Assembly (NCBI GenBank): GCA_934572335.1
Contig: CAKTKU010000025.1
Location: 1 to 34,049, forward strand
Direction of reading: 5' to 3'
Length of the DNA: 34,049 bases
Source of the DNA: an uncultured Oscillospiraceae bacterium
Lineage (GTDB): Bacteria; Bacillota; Clostridia; Oscillospirales; Oscillospiraceae
Shown: positions 24,201-32,059 of the stretch, in pieces
Numbering within the stretch: position 1 is the first letter of the stretch
Layout: every line of letters begins with the position of its first letter
Program-made: the position numbers and the translations under genes
The notes under the pieces: generated by a model
Database searches by the model: none
What the model saw: the letters and a program-made list of their open reading frames with translations, nothing else
Told to the model about the DNA's origin: nothing

Positions 24201-24230
24201 AACGCGCTCGGCAGAGCTCGTTTTCTTTTT
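24201..24230 (+). terminator. Intrinsic terminator after the prophage remnant
   Basis: AACG-c-GCTC pairs with GAGC-t-CGTT around GGCA, followed by TTCTTTTT, 20 nt after the holin stop. From here to the cstA leader (24231-24347) I see only AT-rich sequence and a weak -10 like TAATAT (24329-24334) without a convincing -35. Confidence 0.75.
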
Positions 24231-24347
24231 CCGTGCGCGCTAAGTTATTTATAAGCTTGGCCGTTTTTTTTACCGCATCTTTAAATTCCCGGCGTTTCTG
24301 AGAATAGATTCTTAACGTGCATGAATAGTAATATAGTAGCGCCTGAA

Positions 24348-24425
24348 GCAGCCGCCGTCCGCATACCGTCCGCAGGGAGAGCGAGGCGTCCGTACAGCGG
24401 CTGCGAAAGTGGTCAGACCGGCCAC
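24348..24425 (+). promoter_or_regulatory. Structured leader of cstA with a thrice-repeated CGTCCG element
   Basis: GCAGCCGC (24348-24355) pairs perfectly with GCGGCTGC (24397-24404), closing a loop that holds CCGTCCGCA (24355-24363), CCGTCCGCA (24366-24374, 11 bp later) and GCGTCCGTA (24386-24394). A second stem GTGGTC/GGCCAC follows (24409-24425). The ribosome binding site is about 30 nt further on. It does not match a riboswitch class I know; it may be an RNA switch or a regulator site with helically phased repeats. Confidence 0.55.
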
Positions 24426-24467
24426 GGAATGTAACACGTTTCTACTATATAAAAGGGAGGGGTTATT

Positions 24468-25946
24468 TTGTTAACATTCATTATCGGTCTAGTTATTCTG
24501 TTCGTAGGAGCATATTTTTACAGCAGGTTCTGTGAAAAGGTGTTCGGACCGGACGACCGCAAAACGCCGGCATACACGAAACAGGACGGCGTTGACTATG
24601 TCCCGATGAAGGGCTGGAAAAACAGCCTCATCAACCTGCTGAACATTGCCGGCACGGGGCCCATCCTCGGACCTATCCAGGGCATACTGTTCGGACCCAT
24701 CGCGTTCATCACCATCCCCATCGGAAACATCATCGGCGGCGCGATGCACGACTACTTCTCCGGCATGATCTGCCTGCGCGACGGCGGCACCCAGATGCCC
24801 GACATGGTGAAAAAGTACACCAACAAGACTGTGTACATTATTTACAATGTCTTTGTCTGCCTGCTTCTCCTGCTCGTGGGCGCGGTGTTCATCTACACCC
24901 CCGGCGACATCGCCGCAAAGCAGGTGTTCGGCTTCTCCGGCGAGGCGACCGCGGCCTCCACGTGGGTCATCTACGGCGTTATCTTTGTCTACTACCTCTG
25001 CGCGACCGTGTTCCCCATTGACGCCATCATCGGGCGCATCTACCCCGTGTTCGGCGGCATCCTGCTTTTTTCTGCCATCGGCGTGTTCATCGGCATCTTC
25101 GCCAAGGGCTACCCCCTCGTCAACCTCTGGGACAGCGTGTGGATGTACAACGGCGTGTTCAATTACAGCGAGTACTTCGGCGGCAACCACTTCATCCCCG
25201 TGTTCTTCGTCACTGTCGCCTGCGGCATACTCTCCGGGTTCCACTCCACGCAGACCGCCATCATCTCCCGCACGATGAAGAGCGAGCGCGAGGGACGCAC
25301 CACGTTCTACTACATGATGGTGCTTGAGGGCTTCATCGCCATGGTCTGGGCGGCGGGCGCAATGGGCGCTTACAACCTCGGATTGCAGGAGGCGAACGCC
25401 TCTCTCGCGACGGGCACGGTCGGCATCGTCTGCAAGGACATCCTCGGCAACGTCGGCGGCATCATCGCCCTGCTTGGCGTCATTGTGCTGCCCATCACCT
25501 CCGGCGACACGGCGCTGCGCGCCCTGCGCCTGACGGTGTCTGACACGCTGCACATCGACCAGAGCACCAGCGGCAAGCGCCTCGGCCTCTCCGCCATCAT
25601 CTTTGCCATCGTCGCGGGCATACTCGTCTGGGCGAAGTTCGATACCAACGGCTTCAACACCCTCTGGCGCTACTTCGCGTGGTCCAACCAGACCCTCGCC
25701 CTCTTCGCGCTGGCATGCATCGCCATCTGGATGTACCGCAACGGCAAGGGCAAGTATGTCTGGGTGCCGATGATCCCGGGCGTGTTCTACGCCTTCGTCA
25801 CGTGCACGTTCATCATGAACGCGAAGATCGGCTTCAACGTCCCGTGGACGGGCGCATACATCATCGGCGCGGTGTTCACCGTCGCTTACCTCATCGTTGT
25901 CCTGCGCTACGGCAAAAAGACCGCGAATCAGGAGCTGAAAGCATAA
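24468..25946 (+). CDS. cstA: CstA-family transporter (carbon starvation / pyruvate-peptide type)
   Basis: A 492-residue membrane protein with about 14 hydrophobic segments. Family landmarks are the N-terminal YSRFCEKVFGPDDRKTPA, DGVDYVPMKGW, HFxSIAGTGPI-like NIAGTGPILGPIQGILFGP, GGAMHDYFSGM and the SGFHSTQT block. In E. coli, CstA and its paralogue BtsT take up peptides or pyruvate; this is the short Firmicutes form (E. coli CstA is about 700 residues). The start is a TTG preceded by GGGAGGGG, since no ATG is near. A structured leader lies upstream and a 38-residue membrane protein downstream, suggesting an operon. Precise substrate unknown. Confidence 0.92.
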   Translation: MLTFIIGLVILFVGAYFYSRFCEKVFGPDDRKTPAYTKQDGVDYVPMKGWKNSLINLLNIAGTGPILGPIQGILFGPIAFITIPIGNIIGGAMHDYFSGMICLRDGGTQMPDMVKKYTNKTVYIIYNVFVCLLLLLVGAVFIYTPGDIAAKQVFGFSGEATAASTWVIYGVIFVYYLCATVFPIDAIIGRIYPVFGGILLFSAIGVFIGIFAKGYPLVNLWDSVWMYNGVFNYSEYFGGNHFIPVFFVTVACGILSGFHSTQTAIISRTMKSEREGRTTFYYMMVLEGFIAMVWAAGAMGAYNLGLQEANASLATGTVGIVCKDILGNVGGIIALLGVIVLPITSGDTALRALRLTVSDTLHIDQSTSGKRLGLSAIIFAIVAGILVWAKFDTNGFNTLWRYFAWSNQTLALFALACIAIWMYRNGKGKYVWVPMIPGVFYAFVTCTFIMNAKIGFNVPWTGAYIIGAVFTVAYLIVVLRYGKKTANQELKA

Positions 25947-25969
25947 GCTATTCCGCACAATTCAAAAAA

Positions 25970-25998
25970 TCAACCGGCGGGGCATACCCGCCGGTTGA
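25970..25998 (+). other. Intercistronic hairpin between cstA and the microprotein gene
   Basis: A perfect 12-bp stem, TCAACCGGCGGG with CCCGCCGGTTGA and a GCATA loop, lies 23 nt after the cstA stop. No T run follows on the plus strand, so it is more likely a processing or stabilising element, or partial attenuator, than a full terminator. Confidence 0.7.
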
Positions 25999-26023
25999 GA
26001 AGCATTTAAATACAGGAGGATAA

Positions 26024-26140
26024 ATGACCATGTTCATGACATTTCTCGCACTCATCGCCTATTCCGCCGTTGTCAGCGCCGCTGTCATCGGCATCGACAC
26101 GCTTATTGAGCGCACCATAATTGCCGCGCGCAAAAGATGA
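26024..26140 (+). CDS. 38-residue single-pass membrane microprotein
   Basis: ATG at 26024 is preceded by AGGAGG at ideal spacing and starts a 38-codon frame (MTMFMTFLALIAYSAVVSAA at the N-terminus). It has one hydrophobic segment at about residues 3-24, then a charged end with TLIERTIIAARKR. The strong ribosome binding site, the position 77 nt behind cstA and the terminator right after make a real gene likely. E. coli CstA is paired with the small soluble YbdD; this peptide is different in being membrane-spanning, so a CstA accessory role is only inference. Confidence 0.72.
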   Translation: MTMFMTFLALIAYSAVVSAAVIGIDTLIERTIIAARKR

Positions 26141-26164
26141 CGCGGCGATGCCGCGGCACGCGAA

Positions 26165-26200
26165 AAGGGGCTGCCTCATCCGGAGGCGGCCCCTTAAAAT
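26165..26200 (+). terminator. Bidirectional terminator between the cstA operon and deoR
   Basis: AAGGGGC-t-GCCTC pairs with GAGGC-g-GCCCCTT (26165-26195), followed by AAAATTTT. It lies between convergent transcripts. Confidence 0.88.
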
Positions 26201-26209
26201 TTTGCCCTT

Positions 26210-26953
26210 TTACACGACGGTCACATGCGCCGCGCCGGTGTTCAGCTCATCCGGCAGGGGAGAATTCGTGATGATGTGGTCCGCCTCGCACAGCGGCATC
26301 AGCATATACGCGCCGGGCTTTAAAAACTTTGACTTGTCGCAGAGGAACACCTTCATGTCCGTCTGCTGTAAGGCGCGGCGGCGCAGGGCGTTCGCCCGCG
26401 CGCTGTAATCGGCGATCCACGACCCCGGCGTTATCGCCGAGGAGGAATAGAACATGATGTCGATGCCGAAGTGCGTGATGAGCTCCTCTGCCTCATGCCC
26501 GTAAAAGCTCATCGTGTCATAGCTCGTCTCGCCGCCGAGGCAGATGGTGGGGACGCGGTACTTCGCGGCGAGCTGCAAAACGGAGATATTGTTTGTGACA
26601 ACGGTGATGTTCTTATAAGCGCTCATCTGGTCGATGATATGCAGCGTCGTGGTGGATTCGTCCATGAACACCATGCAGTTATCACGCAGGAGCTTTGCCG
26701 CCGCCTTGTCGAGCTTGAGCTTTTCCTGCGGGTTGACGCCCATGCGGAAAAACGCGGGGCCGCCGTCCGTCTCGCTCAGGCGCTGCACCACGCCGCCGTG
26801 ACTGCGCACCACGAGCCCGAGATCCTGCATCGTGTTCAGATCGCGCCGCACCGTCGGCATGCTGACGAACAGCTCCTTGCTGAGACTGTCCACGCTCGCA
26901 TAGCCGCGCTCTGCCAGTATATTCATTATTTTTTCATACCGTTCGTTTTTCAT
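26210..26953 (-). CDS. DeoR-family transcriptional regulator of a phospho-compound operon
   Basis: A 247-residue regulator. The DeoR-type HTH is at about residues 5-57 (YASVDSLSKELFVSMPTVRR, then DLNTMQDLGLVVRSHGGV), ending with the typical RSHGG. The C-terminal DeoRC domain, related to ribose-phosphate-isomerase folds, binds phosphorylated sugars in characterised members; DESTT (about 99-103) and TNNISVL fit the phosphate-binding region. The ATG at 26953 (MKNERYEK) is the natural family start; the frame to 27025 overlaps the promoter. It is divergent from the HAD-AraM-ABC operon with interleaved promoters and direct-repeat sites in its own leader, so control of that operon by a phosphorylated intermediate is a good inference. 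Confidence 0.92.
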   Translation of the reverse strand: MKNERYEKIMNILAERGYASVDSLSKELFVSMPTVRRDLNTMQDLGLVVRSHGGVVQRLSETDGGPAFFRMGVNPQEKLKLDKAAAKLLRDNCMVFMDESTTTLHIIDQMSAYKNITVVTNNISVLQLAAKYRVPTICLGGETSYDTMSFYGHEAEELITHFGIDIMFYSSSAITPGSWIADYSARANALRRRALQQTDMKVFLCDKSKFLKPGAYMLMPLCEADHIITNSPLPDELNTGAAHVTVV

Positions 26954-26974
26954 CGCTGCCACCGCCTTAAAATT

Positions 26975-27041
26975 GATCGTTTTTGATCGTTTCTCAATAT
27001 TAGCGCCAAACCTTGCAGAAGTCAAGTGTTGTGAGTATAAT
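26975..27041. promoter_or_regulatory. Overlapping divergent promoters and DeoR-like direct repeats
   Basis: Minus strand: TTGACT (27020-27025), 17 nt, TAATAT (26997-27002) for deoR. Plus strand: TTGCAG (27013-27018), 17 nt, TATAAT (27036-27041) for the HAD operon. The two -35 boxes are one base apart, so the promoters face away from a common core. Downstream of the deoR start point is the tandem repeat GATCGTTTTT-GATCGTTTCT (26975-26994), with a 10-bp period, the type of direct repeat DeoR proteins bind. Confidence 0.75.
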
Positions 27042-27184
27042 ACGGTTTATCTAATTTGATGAAAAATGCCGCCGTAAGGCGCGTGGAATATATACTCTTT
27101 GATACAAAATTGTCAAAACGGAGTAAAGCGCACGTGAAATCCATGTGCGCGGCAAAAGTTCATATACGAAAGGCAAAAGAAAAC

Positions 27185-27901
27185 ATGAATAACGTAAGGC
27201 TGATCGCGTTCGACCTTGACGGAACGCTCACCCAGCACAAGACGAAGCTTGCCCAGCCCAATCTCGGCGTGCTGGACGCACTGCGGGCAAAGTATAAGCT
27301 CCTGATGGTCGGCGCGGGGATGTGCAGCCGCATCTTCAACCAGATGAACGGCTACCCCATAGATATTATCGGCAACTACGGAATGCAGTTTTGCACGTAT
27401 AACGCCGCGACGGGGCAGCTTGACCATGTTTTTGACGAGCACGCCCCCTGTGACCGCGCCAGTGTCGAGGCGCGCGTGACCGCGCTGAGAGAGCGCTTCG
27501 GGTATACTGAATTCAAGGGCAATAATGTGGAGTATCACGACTCCGGCTGCGTCACGTTCCCGCTGCTCGGCACGGCGGCGGACATTGCCGACAAGCTCGC
27601 CTTCGACCCTGACCGCTCCAAGCGTAAGCCGATGTACCCCATCGTGCGCGACGCTTTCCCGGACTATACGGTGTTCATCGGCGGGTCGTCGTCGTTCGAC
27701 CTCGCGCCTTTCCCGTACAATAAGTATTACGCGCTCGACCGGTACTGCGCCGAGTACGGCTATGACCATTCCGAGATCGTCTATGTCGGCGATGATTACG
27801 GCCCCGGCGGCAACGACGAGGCGGTCTACCGCTCCGACTTCCGCTTTGTCCGCGTGGATGATTACACCCGCTTCGGCGAGTATATGAAAGAGTTACTGTG
27901 A
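27185..27901 (+). CDS. HAD-superfamily (IIB) phosphatase/phosphomutase-like hydrolase
   Basis: A 238-residue HAD hydrolase. Motif I is FDLDGTLT (Asp10 nucleophile, Asp12 acid/base), a central cap domain follows, Lys180 lies in APFPYNKYYALDRY, and motif IV is VGDDYGPGGND (Asp203, Asp204, Asn210, Asp211). The cap position is that of class IIB (Cof, sucrose-phosphatase and phosphomannomutase-like). It probably dephosphorylates a small sugar or polyol phosphate. First gene of the operon divergent from deoR; an AraM-like dehydrogenase follows after 16 nt. The start at 27185 is chosen because it gives the conserved N-terminus directly ahead of motif I; the ribosome binding site is weak (AAAGG). An upstream frame to 27056 lies inside the leader. 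Confidence 0.87.
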   Translation: MNNVRLIAFDLDGTLTQHKTKLAQPNLGVLDALRAKYKLLMVGAGMCSRIFNQMNGYPIDIIGNYGMQFCTYNAATGQLDHVFDEHAPCDRASVEARVTALRERFGYTEFKGNNVEYHDSGCVTFPLLGTAADIADKLAFDPDRSKRKPMYPIVRDAFPDYTVFIGGSSSFDLAPFPYNKYYALDRYCAEYGYDHSEIVYVGDDYGPGGNDEAVYRSDFRFVRVDDYTRFGEYMKELL

Positions 27902-27917
27902 AGAGGAGTGTTGAAAG

Positions 27918-29180
27918 ATGCTTATAGATTGCAGCAAGTACGCCGGGAAATGCGCCTGCGGACGCGAGCACACCATGGAGACCCGCGCCGCGGTGATAGA
28001 GCCGGGCTGCCTTTTTGAGTTTGAAAAGTATATGGCGGAGTTCGGTGTCGCGGGCAAGCGCTGCGCGCTCTACGGCGAGAATTCCTACGCCGCCACGGCG
28101 GACAGGCACCCGCACGCCGAGCAGGAGATAGTGCTCGACCCCACAGGGCTGCACGCGAACGAGGTTTCCACGGCGGAGGTGCTTGCAAAGCTTGAGGGTG
28201 ATGTGGAGGTCATCGTCGCCGTCGGCAGCGGCACCATCCACGACATCGCGCGCTTCTGCGCGCACGAGCGGGGCATACGCTTCGTCTCCTGCCCGACGGG
28301 CGCGAGCGTGGACGGCTTTTGCAGCACCGTCGCGGCAATGACGTGGTACGGCTTTAAAAAGACGCTGCCCGCCGTCGCGCCGGAGATAGTGCTGGCGGAC
28401 ACGGAGATCATCAAAAACGCGCCCATGGAGCTTGTGCGCAGCGGCGTTGGGGACATTATGGCGAAGTATACCGCCCTTGCCGACTGGAAAATGGCGCATG
28501 TCCTCACTAATGAGTTGCTTTGTGAGAAAATTTATGGTATAATGCAAAGTGCTGCCGACACTGTCATGCAGAGTATCCCCGGCATTGTCTGCGGCGAGGA
28601 GAGCGCCTACGCCGATGTGACCTATGCGCTCATCATGAGCGGCATCGCAATGCAGATGATGGGCAACTCCCGCCCCGCCTCGGGCGCGGAGCATCATATC
28701 TCCCACATGATAGAGATGGAGCCGGAGGCTTTCCCGGTGAAGTTCCCCGCCATGCACGGGGAGAAGACCGGCGTCGGCTCGCTGATCGCGGTGCGCGAAT
28801 ACAAGCGCCTTGCGAAGATAGAGGACATCACCCCGTACATAACCGACTACGCCCCCGTACCTGAGGAGCATTTCCGCAAATTCTTCGGCGGGCGGCTGGC
28901 GGATTCACTGATAAAAGAAAACGAGAACGACTGCCTGGCAAAGGTGGGCCGCGAAAAGCTCAGCGAGAGCTGGGGCGAGCTGCGGCGGATAATTGACGAG
29001 CTCCCCACGGAGGAGCACCTTTACGGGCTTCTGGAGATGCTGGACGCGAAACGCGACCTCGCCTCCATCGGTGTGGAGGAGAGCGAGCTTCCCGCACTGC
29101 TGAAAAATTCACCCCTTGTGCGCAATCGTCTGACGCTTATGAGAACGCGCCGGATGATGGAGATAGACAAAATCGAGTAA
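27918..29180 (+). CDS. AraM-like sn-glycerol-1-phosphate dehydrogenase, paralogue 1
   Basis: A 420-residue member of the iron-containing/AraM-EgsA dehydrogenase group, which reduces dihydroxyacetone phosphate to glycerol-1-phosphate or acts on related polyol phosphates with NAD(P). The nucleotide-binding stretch VAVGSGTIHDIARF is at about 101-113 and PTGASVDGF at 126-134. Metal ligands fit Asp179 (GVGD), a His in SGAEHHISHM (255-264) and His280 (AMHGEK). The N-terminus has CxCGRxH (Cys12, Cys14, His18). AAGAGGAG precedes the ATG. It sits between the HAD and ABC ATPase genes; a divergent paralogue follows the transporter. The true substrate need not be glycerol-1-phosphate. Confidence 0.88.
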   Translation: MLIDCSKYAGKCACGREHTMETRAAVIEPGCLFEFEKYMAEFGVAGKRCALYGENSYAATADRHPHAEQEIVLDPTGLHANEVSTAEVLAKLEGDVEVIVAVGSGTIHDIARFCAHERGIRFVSCPTGASVDGFCSTVAAMTWYGFKKTLPAVAPEIVLADTEIIKNAPMELVRSGVGDIMAKYTALADWKMAHVLTNELLCEKIYGIMQSAADTVMQSIPGIVCGEESAYADVTYALIMSGIAMQMMGNSRPASGAEHHISHMIEMEPEAFPVKFPAMHGEKTGVGSLIAVREYKRLAKIEDITPYITDYAPVPEEHFRKFFGGRLADSLIKENENDCLAKVGREKLSESWGELRRIIDELPTEEHLYGLLEMLDAKRDLASIGVEESELPALLKNSPLVRNRLTLMRTRRMMEIDKIE

Positions 29181-29207
29181 TGCAATAATGTAAAGGAGAG
29201 AGTACAA

Positions 29208-30323
29208 GTGAGCGAAGAGATCATCATAAAGCACGCTCTTAAAAAGTACGGTGACAATGTCATCATTCCCGATTTGAGCCTTGACATTAGAGAGGGCGAG
29301 TTTTTCACGCTGCTTGGTCCCTCCGGCTGCGGCAAGACCACACTTCTGAGAATGATCGCGGGCTTCAACAGCATCGAGGGCGGCGACTTCTTCTTCGGCG
29401 AGAAGCGCATAAACGACCTCGACCCCGCCAAGCGCAACATCGGCATGGTCTTCCAGAACTACGCCATCTTCCCGCACTACACCGTCAGAAAGAACGTTGA
29501 GTTCGGCCTGAAAAACAAGAAGTTCCCCAAGGACAAGATAAAGACCCAGTCCGAGAAGTTCATGCAGCTCATGCAGATCGACCAGTACGCCGACCGCATG
29601 CCCGAGCGCCTTTCCGGCGGTCAGCAGCAGCGCGTCGCGCTTGCGCGCGCACTGTGCATCGAGCCGGACGTTCTGCTGATGGACGAGCCTTTGTCCAACC
29701 TTGACGCGAAGCTGCGCGTTGAGATGCGCACGGTCATCAAGAACATCCAGCACAATGTCGGCATCACCACCGTGTATGTCACGCACGACCAGGAGGAGGC
29801 CATGGCGGTCTCCGACCGTATCGCCGTCATGAACGCCGGCGTTATCCAGCATGTCGGCACGCCCAAGAGCATTTACCAGCGCCCGGCGAACCTCTTCGTC
29901 GCAACGTTCATCGGCCGCTCCAACGTGATAAAGGGCAAGCTCGTCGTCGACGGCGGCAAGACCTATCTTGAAACGCTCTCCGGCTACCGCGCCGAGATAC
30001 ATACCGTCCGCCCCGAGCACCAGAAGGAGCAGGAGATCACCATGTCCGTGCGTCCGGAGGAGTTCCTGCTCGACCGCGACAGCACCGAGGGCATCTCCGC
30101 TGTCGTGGACGACTGCGTGTTCCTCGGGCTGAACACCCACTACTTCGTGCACCTGTCCTCCGGCGAGGAGGTCGAGATAATCCAGGAGTCCTCTATCGAC
30201 AGCATTATCGAGCCGGGCTCTGAGATAAAGCTGAAAATAAACACGGATAAGGTCAACCTCTTCACTGCCGACGGCGAGGAGAACATACTCACCGGCGTGT
30301 GCAATGACTGCGCAAAGGCATAA
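29208..30323 (+). CDS. ABC transporter ATPase, FbpC/AfuC/PotA-like
   Basis: A 371-residue ATP-binding subunit of an importer. Walker A is GPSGCGKTT (37-45), Q-loop VFQNYAIFPH (81-90), signature LSGGQQQR (135-142), Walker B VLLMDEP (155-161), and H-loop in VTHDQEEAM. A C-terminal regulatory TOBE-type region runs from about 240. The start is GTG at 29208 behind AAAGGAGAG. It is followed after 14 nt by the permease. The CUT1/FeT/POPT-like ATPase plus the permease architecture place it with ferric, polyamine, phosphonate or hexose-phosphate importers. Confidence 0.95.
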   Translation: MSEEIIIKHALKKYGDNVIIPDLSLDIREGEFFTLLGPSGCGKTTLLRMIAGFNSIEGGDFFFGEKRINDLDPAKRNIGMVFQNYAIFPHYTVRKNVEFGLKNKKFPKDKIKTQSEKFMQLMQIDQYADRMPERLSGGQQQRVALARALCIEPDVLLMDEPLSNLDAKLRVEMRTVIKNIQHNVGITTVYVTHDQEEAMAVSDRIAVMNAGVIQHVGTPKSIYQRPANLFVATFIGRSNVIKGKLVVDGGKTYLETLSGYRAEIHTVRPEHQKEQEITMSVRPEEFLLDRDSTEGISAVVDDCVFLGLNTHYFVHLSSGEEVEIIQESSIDSIIEPGSEIKLKINTDKVNLFTADGEENILTGVCNDCAKA

Positions 30324-30337
30324 CGGAGGGGCGGGCT

Positions 30338-31990
30338 ATGGTCAAAAAACGTTTTGACGGGTGGCTGGCCGTCTCTGTGCTGCTGCTTTTACTGTTCATC
30401 GCGGTGCTCATTTACCCGATGTTCGGCGTTATCAAGCAGGCGGTCATCATGCCCGACGGCAGCTTCTCGTGGGAGCAGTTCCACAAGTTTTTCAGCAACA
30501 GCTACTATGTGGACACGCTTTATAACTCCTTCAAGATCACCATTTTCGTCACGGTGCTCACGCTCGTGATCGGCATTCCGTTTGCGTACTTCTATGCGTT
30601 CTACCGCCTCAAGGGCGCGAAGATACTCTTCGTCGTCAGCATACTCTGCTGCATGTCCGCCCCGTTTCTGGGCGCGTACTCGTGGGTCATGCTGCTCGGG
30701 CGCAGCGGCGTTATCACGAAGTTTTTCAAAACCGCCCTCGGCATCACCCTGCCCAGCATCTACGGCTTCGGCGGCATCGCCCTGTCGCAGACGCTCAAGT
30801 TCTTCCCGCTCGTGTTCATCTACATGAACGGCGCGTTCAAGAGCATTGACAACACCCTCATGGAGGCCTCGGCAAACATGGGCTGCACCGGTGTGAAGCG
30901 CCTTTTCAACATCGTGCTGCACCTCACCATGCCCACCATCCTCGCCGCGACGCTCATGGTCTTTATGCAGGCGTTTGCCGACTTCGGCACGCCCACCATC
31001 CTCGGCGAGGGCTTCAAGACCTTCCCGGTGCTGCTTTATAACGAGTATCTCGGCGAAAACGGCGCGAACTACAACTTTGCCGCCGCGCTCGCCATCATCG
31101 CGGTCATTGTCACCGCCGTGATATTCTTCCTCCAGAAGTGGGCGACGGGGCGCTTCAAGTTCTCCATCAACACCCTGCACCCCGTGGAGAAAAAGGACGC
31201 GAAGGGCTTCGGCGGCTTCCTCATGCATCTCTATTGCTACCTGCTCTGCGCCATCGCGATCCTCCCGCAGATATATATCATTTATCTCAGCTTCCGCAAC
31301 AGCAAGGGCTCGCTCTTCGGCGTGGGTTACTCCCTTGTCAACTACCAGAGTGCGCTGAAGAAAAAGCTCGTGCTCGCCTCGCGCAACACGCTCGTCATGG
31401 GCATCATCGCCCTCGCGGTCATTATCGTCATTGCGGTCGTGCTCGCCTACCTCGTTGTGCGCCGCAACAACGCGCTCAACCACTCGCTTGACACCATCGC
31501 CATGCTGCCCTACATCATGCCCGGCGCCGTTATCGGTATCGCGCTGCTCATCGCCTACGGCTCCAAGCCTGTCGCCCTCACCGGCACGATGACCATCATG
31601 ATCATGTCCTTTGCGATACGCCGTATGCCGTACACGATACGCTCAGCGACGGCGACATTGATGCAGATCCCGATCAGCATCGAGGAGGCGGCGATAAGCC
31701 TCGGCGCGTCGAAGCTGAAAACCTTCGCGAAGATAACCGTGCCGATGATGTCAAACGGCATCCTCTCCGGCGCTATCCTCAGCTGGGTCGCCATCGTGAC
31801 AGAGCTCTCGAGCTCCGTCATACTCTACAGCAACAAGACCACCACCCTCACCATGCAGGCGTATATCTACATCGGGCGCGGCGAGTACGGCACGGCGGCG
31901 GCGTTCGCGGCCATCCTCACCGTCATCACCGCACTGAGCCTCTTCCTCTACATGGCGATAAGCAAGTCCGAGGACGATATACAGCTCTGA
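30338..31990 (+). CDS. ABC permease, fused double-unit (FbpB/AfuB-like)
   Basis: A 550-residue inner-membrane permease made of two homologous halves with about 12 helices. Each half has its ATPase-coupling EAA loop: LMEASANMGCTGVKRLFNIV near residue 175, and EEAAISLGASKLKTFAKITV near residue 450. This duplicated single-chain permease is the hallmark of FbpB/AfuB-type importers. Characterised members carry ferric ions, phosphonates or, for AfuABC, hexose phosphates. GGAGG lies just ahead of the ATG. Coordinate expression with the ATPase upstream and the binding protein downstream is expected. Confidence 0.94.
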   Translation: MVKKRFDGWLAVSVLLLLLFIAVLIYPMFGVIKQAVIMPDGSFSWEQFHKFFSNSYYVDTLYNSFKITIFVTVLTLVIGIPFAYFYAFYRLKGAKILFVVSILCCMSAPFLGAYSWVMLLGRSGVITKFFKTALGITLPSIYGFGGIALSQTLKFFPLVFIYMNGAFKSIDNTLMEASANMGCTGVKRLFNIVLHLTMPTILAATLMVFMQAFADFGTPTILGEGFKTFPVLLYNEYLGENGANYNFAAALAIIAVIVTAVIFFLQKWATGRFKFSINTLHPVEKKDAKGFGGFLMHLYCYLLCAIAILPQIYIIYLSFRNSKGSLFGVGYSLVNYQSALKKKLVLASRNTLVMGIIALAVIIVIAVVLAYLVVRRNNALNHSLDTIAMLPYIMPGAVIGIALLIAYGSKPVALTGTMTIMIMSFAIRRMPYTIRSATATLMQIPISIEEAAISLGASKLKTFAKITVPMMSNGILSGAILSWVAIVTELSSSVILYSNKTTTLTMQAYIYIGRGEYGTAAAFAAILTVITALSLFLYMAISKSEDDIQL

Positions 31991-32015
31991 TCCCCCGGCA
32001 TACAAACGCCCTATA

Positions 32016-32035
32016 GATGCAAAAAGCATCCGGGA
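32016..32035 (+). other. Hairpin between permease and binding-protein genes
   Basis: GATGC-AAAAA-GCATC (32016-32030) with an outer CGGGA able to pair upstream with TCCCCCG (from 31991). Such stems between permease and binding-protein genes often set unequal expression levels; here that is inference. Confidence 0.5.
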
Positions 32036-32059
32036 ATATACCAAAAAAGGAGAACCAAA

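Noticed and set aside
24489..25958. 489-codon open frame antisense to cstA
   Set aside because: His/Asp/Ala-rich composition typical of antisense shadows; the sense strand is a clear CstA.
27056..27184. Longer N-terminus for the HAD protein
   Set aside because: The extra 43 residues overlap the leader and lack family similarity; motif I normally starts within the first ten residues.
30389..31483. 364-codon frame antisense to the permease
   Set aside because: Charged shadow of a hydrophobic gene, no ribosome binding site.
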